Source of the DNA: an uncultured Oscillospiraceae bacterium
Lineage (GTDB): Bacteria > Bacillota > Clostridia > Oscillospirales > Oscillospiraceae
NCBI GenBank assembly: GCA_947628265.1
Contig: CANQZF010000082.1
Span: 1-7,445, forward strand
Length of the DNA stretch: 7,445 bases
Reading direction: 5' to 3'
The stretch's first letter is position 1, and each line of letters begins with the position of its first letter. Below the pieces are notes generated by a model. That model was not told the DNA's origin, searched no databases, and worked only from the letters and a program-made list of their open reading frames with translations. The position numbers and the translations under genes were made by a program. Of the stretch, positions 4,939 through 7,445 are shown piece after piece.

Positions 4939-6318
4939 ATGGCAGATACCAATACCGGGATACTCTCCTCCACCATCGAGGCTTTGATCGAGGGGAAGAA
5001 GTATCTCACGCTCCGGGACATCTTCGTCACCATGCAGCCCATGGACATCGCGGCGGTCCTGGGGGAGCTGGAGGAAACCAGACTCCCGCTGATGTTCCGG
5101 CTCCTCCCCAAGGAGCTGGCCGCCGAGACCTTCATCGAGATGGACCCGGACGAGCAGGAGCTCCTTATCAAGGGCTTCTCCGACGCGGAGCTCAAGGAGG
5201 TCGTGGACGAGCTCTACGTGGACGACGCCGTGGACCTCGTCGAGGAGATGCCCGCCAATGTGGTCAAGCGCATCTTAAAGTCCGCCGACCCCGAAATGCG
5301 CCGGACCATCAACGAGCTTTTAAATTACCCGGAGGACTCCGCCGGGTCCATCATGACCACGGAGTACGTCTCCCTGCGCCCGGACATGACCGCCGAGGAC
5401 GCCATCAAGCGCATCCGCCGGGGCGCCGTGGACAAGGAGACCATCTACACCTGTTATGTGACGGACAACAATAACCGCCTCGTCGGCTATGTGACCCTCA
5501 AATCCCTGCTGTTGGCGGAGGACGACGCGGTCATCTCCGACCTCATGGGCACGGACACCATCTCCGTCACCACCACCGACGACCAGGAGGAGGTGGCCAA
5601 CACCCTCTCCAAGTACGATATGTCCGCCGTGCCCGTGGTGGACAAGGAGACGCGGCTCGTGGGCATCGTCACCGTGGACGACGCCATCGACGTCATGGAG
5701 GAGGAGGCCACCGAGGACATCGAGAAGATGGCCGCCATCACCCCAACGGACAAGCCGTATCTGAAGCTCTCCCCCTTTGAGCTGTGGAAGTCCCGGATCC
5801 CGTGGCTGCTGCTGCTGATGGTCTCCGCCACCTTCACGGGCCTCATCATCAGCTCCTTTGAGGACGCCCTGGCCGCTTACGTGGCCCTGACGGCCTTTAT
5901 CCCCATGCTCATGGACACCGGCGGCAACACCGGCTCCCAGGCGTCCGTCACCGTCATCCGCGCCCTGTCTCTGGGGGATCTGGAGTTTTCCGACTTCTTC
6001 CGCGTCGTGTGGAAGGAGCTTCGCGTGGCGGCGCTGTGCGCCGTGAGCCTCGCGGCGGTGAATTTCCTCAAGATCCAGCTTGTGGACGTGTGGATCTTGG
6101 GCAACACCAGCGTGACGGTGGTTGTAAATCTGGTCATCTGTATCACCCTGGCCTTCACCGTCATCTGCGCCAAGCTCGTGGGGTGCAGCCTCCCCATGAT
6201 CGCCAAAAAGCTGGGCTTCGACCCCGCCGTCATGGCCAGCCCCTTCATCACCACCATCGTAGACGCCCTGAGCCTCCTCATCTACTTCCAGGTGGCCCGG
6301 CTGATGCTGCACATATGA
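4939..6318 (+). CDS. mgtE: Magnesium transporter MgtE
   Basis: MgtE is a dimeric, Mg2+-gated channel of the inner membrane. The 459-aa length and domain order are standard. The acidic N-domain of helical repeats covers about residues 10-135, with MQPMDIAAVLGELEETRLPLMFRLLP at 32-57 and the DELYVDDAVDLVEEMP stretch at 90-105. A CBS pair covers about 136-258: SAGSIMTTEYVSL, then DLMGTDTISV and VPVVDKETRLVGIVTVDDAIDVMEEE. The connecting helix with its EATEDIEKMAA run (256-266) leads to a five-helix pore domain with the signature MDTGGNTGSQASVTVIRAL (325-343). FDPAVMASPFITTIVDALSLLIYF (427-450) holds the pore-lining Asp, probably Asp442. The ATG at 4939 has AAGGTGG 5 nt upstream; a GTG at 4930 would place the ribosome binding site inside the gene. 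Control by the leader RNA and the inverted repeat is proposed separately. Confidence 0.97.
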   Translation: MADTNTGILSSTIEALIEGKKYLTLRDIFVTMQPMDIAAVLGELEETRLPLMFRLLPKELAAETFIEMDPDEQELLIKGFSDAELKEVVDELYVDDAVDLVEEMPANVVKRILKSADPEMRRTINELLNYPEDSAGSIMTTEYVSLRPDMTAEDAIKRIRRGAVDKETIYTCYVTDNNNRLVGYVTLKSLLLAEDDAVISDLMGTDTISVTTTDDQEEVANTLSKYDMSAVPVVDKETRLVGIVTVDDAIDVMEEEATEDIEKMAAITPTDKPYLKLSPFELWKSRIPWLLLLMVSATFTGLIISSFEDALAAYVALTAFIPMLMDTGGNTGSQASVTVIRALSLGDLEFSDFFRVVWKELRVAALCAVSLAAVNFLKIQLVDVWILGNTSVTVVVNLVICITLAFTVICAKLVGCSLPMIAKKLGFDPAVMASPFITTIVDALSLLIYFQVARLMLHI

Positions 6319-6338
6319 AAGAAAATATAAACAAACAC

Positions 6339-6367
6339 AGAGCCTTCCCCTTTCCGGGGGAGGCTCT
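6339..6367. terminator. Bidirectional hairpin terminator between mgtE and methyltransferase
   Basis: AGAGCCTTCCCC (6339-6350) pairs with GGGGGAGGCTCT (6356-6367), 12 bp including one G-U, around a 5-nt loop. On the minus strand it is followed by a T-rich tail (GTGTTTGTTTATATTTTC), so it can end the methyltransferase message. On the plus strand the following ATGTTCTTT is moderately T-rich and would end mgtE. Confidence 0.75.
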
Positions 6368-6397
6368 ATGTTCTTTAAGATTTTGATACAGGTATGC

Positions 6398-6433
6398 AAC
6401 TCCTCACTTCCACATCGGAGGGGAGGAGTTTTT
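6398..6433 (+). terminator. Second hairpin terminator downstream of mgtE
   Basis: AACTCCTC (6398-6405) and GAGGAGTT (6423-6430) form an 8-bp stem around a 17-nt loop that can pair further (TTCC with GGAG). It runs straight into a T-run (6429-6433) and a further TTTTT at 6437-6441. The polarity is plus strand, in tandem with the previous hairpin, and it abuts the stop codon of the convergent methyltransferase. Confidence 0.65.
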
Positions 6434-7283
6434 ATCTTTTTACTCCACGTAAAATCATTGTCACCGAAACCGATGTGTCCCACTGTTTAATTCCCTCGCG
6501 ATACAGCCGAAGCCGCTCATCATATTTGGCGTTCACTGCCGAAATAACCCTCTTGGCACAATCTGAATGAACAGAATGAATTGCCTCCAAATCACACTGC
6601 CGCATGGCTTCAATCATTGATTTTGCCATCTGAGCCGGATACTTTGATGCGTCCGGGGTATGATCAATGATCGCATACCCAATAGATACATCTGAAAATC
6701 CATTATGCTCCATTGACGCGGGGAGTTCCGCCTCGGACATCGGGTATCGGGCGACACCATACTTCTCCAATTCGTCCTCCGACTGCGGAATGCTTTTCCA
6801 AAATTCTTTTTCCGCCGCTGTTGTTTCCAGGCACGGCGCGACGCACTGCAAGCCCTTCCTTGCGGAAAGGCAAAGGCACACACCGCCCGGTTTCAACACA
6901 CGCAACTGTTCGCCCCAAAAAACTGTTGGTTCAATATGTTCCTGTACCGTATTGGAAATTGTGACGTCAAACGAGCAATCCCCGAATGGAAGCTTTGTTG
7001 CGTCTCCTTCCCTGAAATCAATTCCCTGAATGTTCTCTTTCGCAAATGAAATGAATTTGCTGTCCCTGTCTATTGCGGTAATTTGCGCCTTGGGATACCA
7101 TCTGTGTAATGATTCTGCAAGTGCCCCGGGACCGCATCCGATCTCTAATATTTTCATATCGGCATTTTCATCTATATTGAACAGTTGCTTATACTGTTCA
7201 AAGAACACATCATCAAATCTCAGTTTTCGGCTAAGATACAACGTCATAACGCCCTGCACATTTTCTGACCAGATATTGTTCAT
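6432..7283 (-). CDS. SAM-dependent methyltransferase, class I, substrate unknown
   Basis: The 283-aa protein has a Rossmann-type SAM fold. Motif I is ILEIGCGPGALAESL (45-59). ITAIDRDSKFISFAKENI (68-85) holds the acidic residue (Asp72) that should bind the ribose. GDATKLPFGDCSFDVTISNTVQEHI (93-117) covers motifs II-III, and LRVLKPGGV (127-135) is the typical post-motif strand. The N-terminal 40 residues and the last 100 (with ARYPMSEAELPASMEHNGFSDV at 178-199) are consistent with the Methyltransf_11/25 group acting on small molecules or lipids. The exact substrate cannot be read from sequence. GGAGG sits 6 nt before the ATG. Base composition is clearly lower in GC than the flanking genes, with AT-rich third positions, suggesting recent acquisition. 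It stands alone, with terminators on one side and a GC-rich repeat-like region on the other. Confidence 0.88.
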   Translation of the reverse strand: MNNIWSENVQGVMTLYLSRKLRFDDVFFEQYKQLFNIDENADMKILEIGCGPGALAESLHRWYPKAQITAIDRDSKFISFAKENIQGIDFREGDATKLPFGDCSFDVTISNTVQEHIEPTVFWGEQLRVLKPGGVCLCLSARKGLQCVAPCLETTAAEKEFWKSIPQSEDELEKYGVARYPMSEAELPASMEHNGFSDVSIGYAIIDHTPDASKYPAQMAKSMIEAMRQCDLEAIHSVHSDCAKRVISAVNAKYDERLRLYREGIKQWDTSVSVTMILRGVKR

Positions 7284-7305
7284 GTTGTCCTCCGTTAAAT
7301 TTCCA

Positions 7306-7335
7306 TTTATACTAATCCCTAATCAAAAACACCAA
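7306..7335 (-). promoter_or_regulatory. Candidate promoter of the methyltransferase
   Basis: On the minus strand, TTGGTG (complement of 7330-7335) is followed after 18 nt by TATAAA (complement of 7306-7311). The start would be near 7299, giving a short leader with the GGAGG site. The -35 is a weak match (3 of 6). Confidence 0.4.
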
Positions 7336-7445
7336 TTCGCGACGGTCTTTTTTTCGTCCTCGCGCGAGCCGCTTTGCTTCACCTCCGCGCAAGCGCGAAG
7401 GTTATCTCCGGCCTAAGAGCCGCCCGTTCCGGGCGGTTGGCCTCC
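7323..7445. repeat. GC-rich, hairpin-rich stretch, possibly a dispersed repeat element
   Basis: Two strong hairpins occur close together. ACCTCCGCGC at 7381-7390 pairs with GCGCGAAGGT at 7393-7402 (nine pairs, one mismatch). CCGCCCG (7420-7426) pairs exactly with CGGGCGG (7430-7436) around TTC. A short minus-strand frame (7323-7412, no ATG start) ends in DEKKTVANWCF. I associate this ending with short hypothetical ORFs scattered in related Clostridia genomes; that is memory, not a search. No credible gene, tRNA or rRNA is visible here. The composition changes abruptly at about 7330 from the AT-rich methyltransferase upstream region. Confidence 0.4.

Noticed and set aside
5320..6483. Long minus-strand open frame (387 aa) opposite mgtE
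   Set aside because: It is antisense to a fully convincing mgtE, is rich in His/Gly/Asp from reversed GC-biased codons, and shows no recognisable domain.
1..7445. CRISPR arrays, tRNA or rRNA genes, IS elements, prophage or defence genes
   Set aside because: No regularly spaced repeats, cloverleaf structures, transposase motifs or phage genes were seen in the window.

Overview
This window looks like a chromosomal segment of a GC-rich, endospore-forming member of the Clostridia, perhaps an Oscillospiraceae-type gut Firmicute. The evidence is spoVAD-spoVAE, a clostridial-type GuaB N-terminus, strong purine-rich ribosome binding sites, sigma-A promoters and strongly GC-biased third codon positions. 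The taxonomic call is an inference. Most genes are housekeeping or sporulation genes in short transcription units, often separated by perfect hairpin terminators.

Layout, left to right. The 5' end of guaB (IMP dehydrogenase) runs off the left edge on the minus strand. It is preceded by an ogg-type 8-oxoguanine DNA glycosylase on the same strand, whose stop codon lies inside the guaB -35 box. Divergent from ogg is a two-gene spoVAD-spoVAE operon for dipicolinic acid handling in spores. No spoVAC is present upstream. A perfect 11-bp hairpin then separates spoVAE from a convergent ECF-transporter S component. That gene is divergent from a MocR/PdxR-like GntR-aminotransferase regulator. The regulator has His in place of the PLP-binding Lys and lacks about 100 C-terminal residues. 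Another perfect 11-bp hairpin follows, then a 69-aa unknown protein on the minus strand.

The second half is dominated by mgtE (Mg2+ channel/transporter). It has its own promoter and a leader of about 170 nt. The leader can fold into a structured RNA in which one segment pairs either with an upstream loop or with a stretch overlapping the mgtE Shine-Dalgarno. It does not show the M-box hallmarks I know. After two hairpin terminators comes a minus-strand SAM-dependent methyltransferase with visibly lower GC than its neighbours, probably an acquired gene. The window ends in a GC-rich, hairpin-rich, apparently non-genic stretch that resembles a dispersed repeat.

How the genes relate: spoVAD and spoVAE act together. 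The ECF S component and the divergent regulator are probably a transporter and its controller, with vitamin B6 as the most economical guess. The rest are independent units. The strongest leads are the mgtE leader RNA and the lysine-less, truncated MocR regulator.
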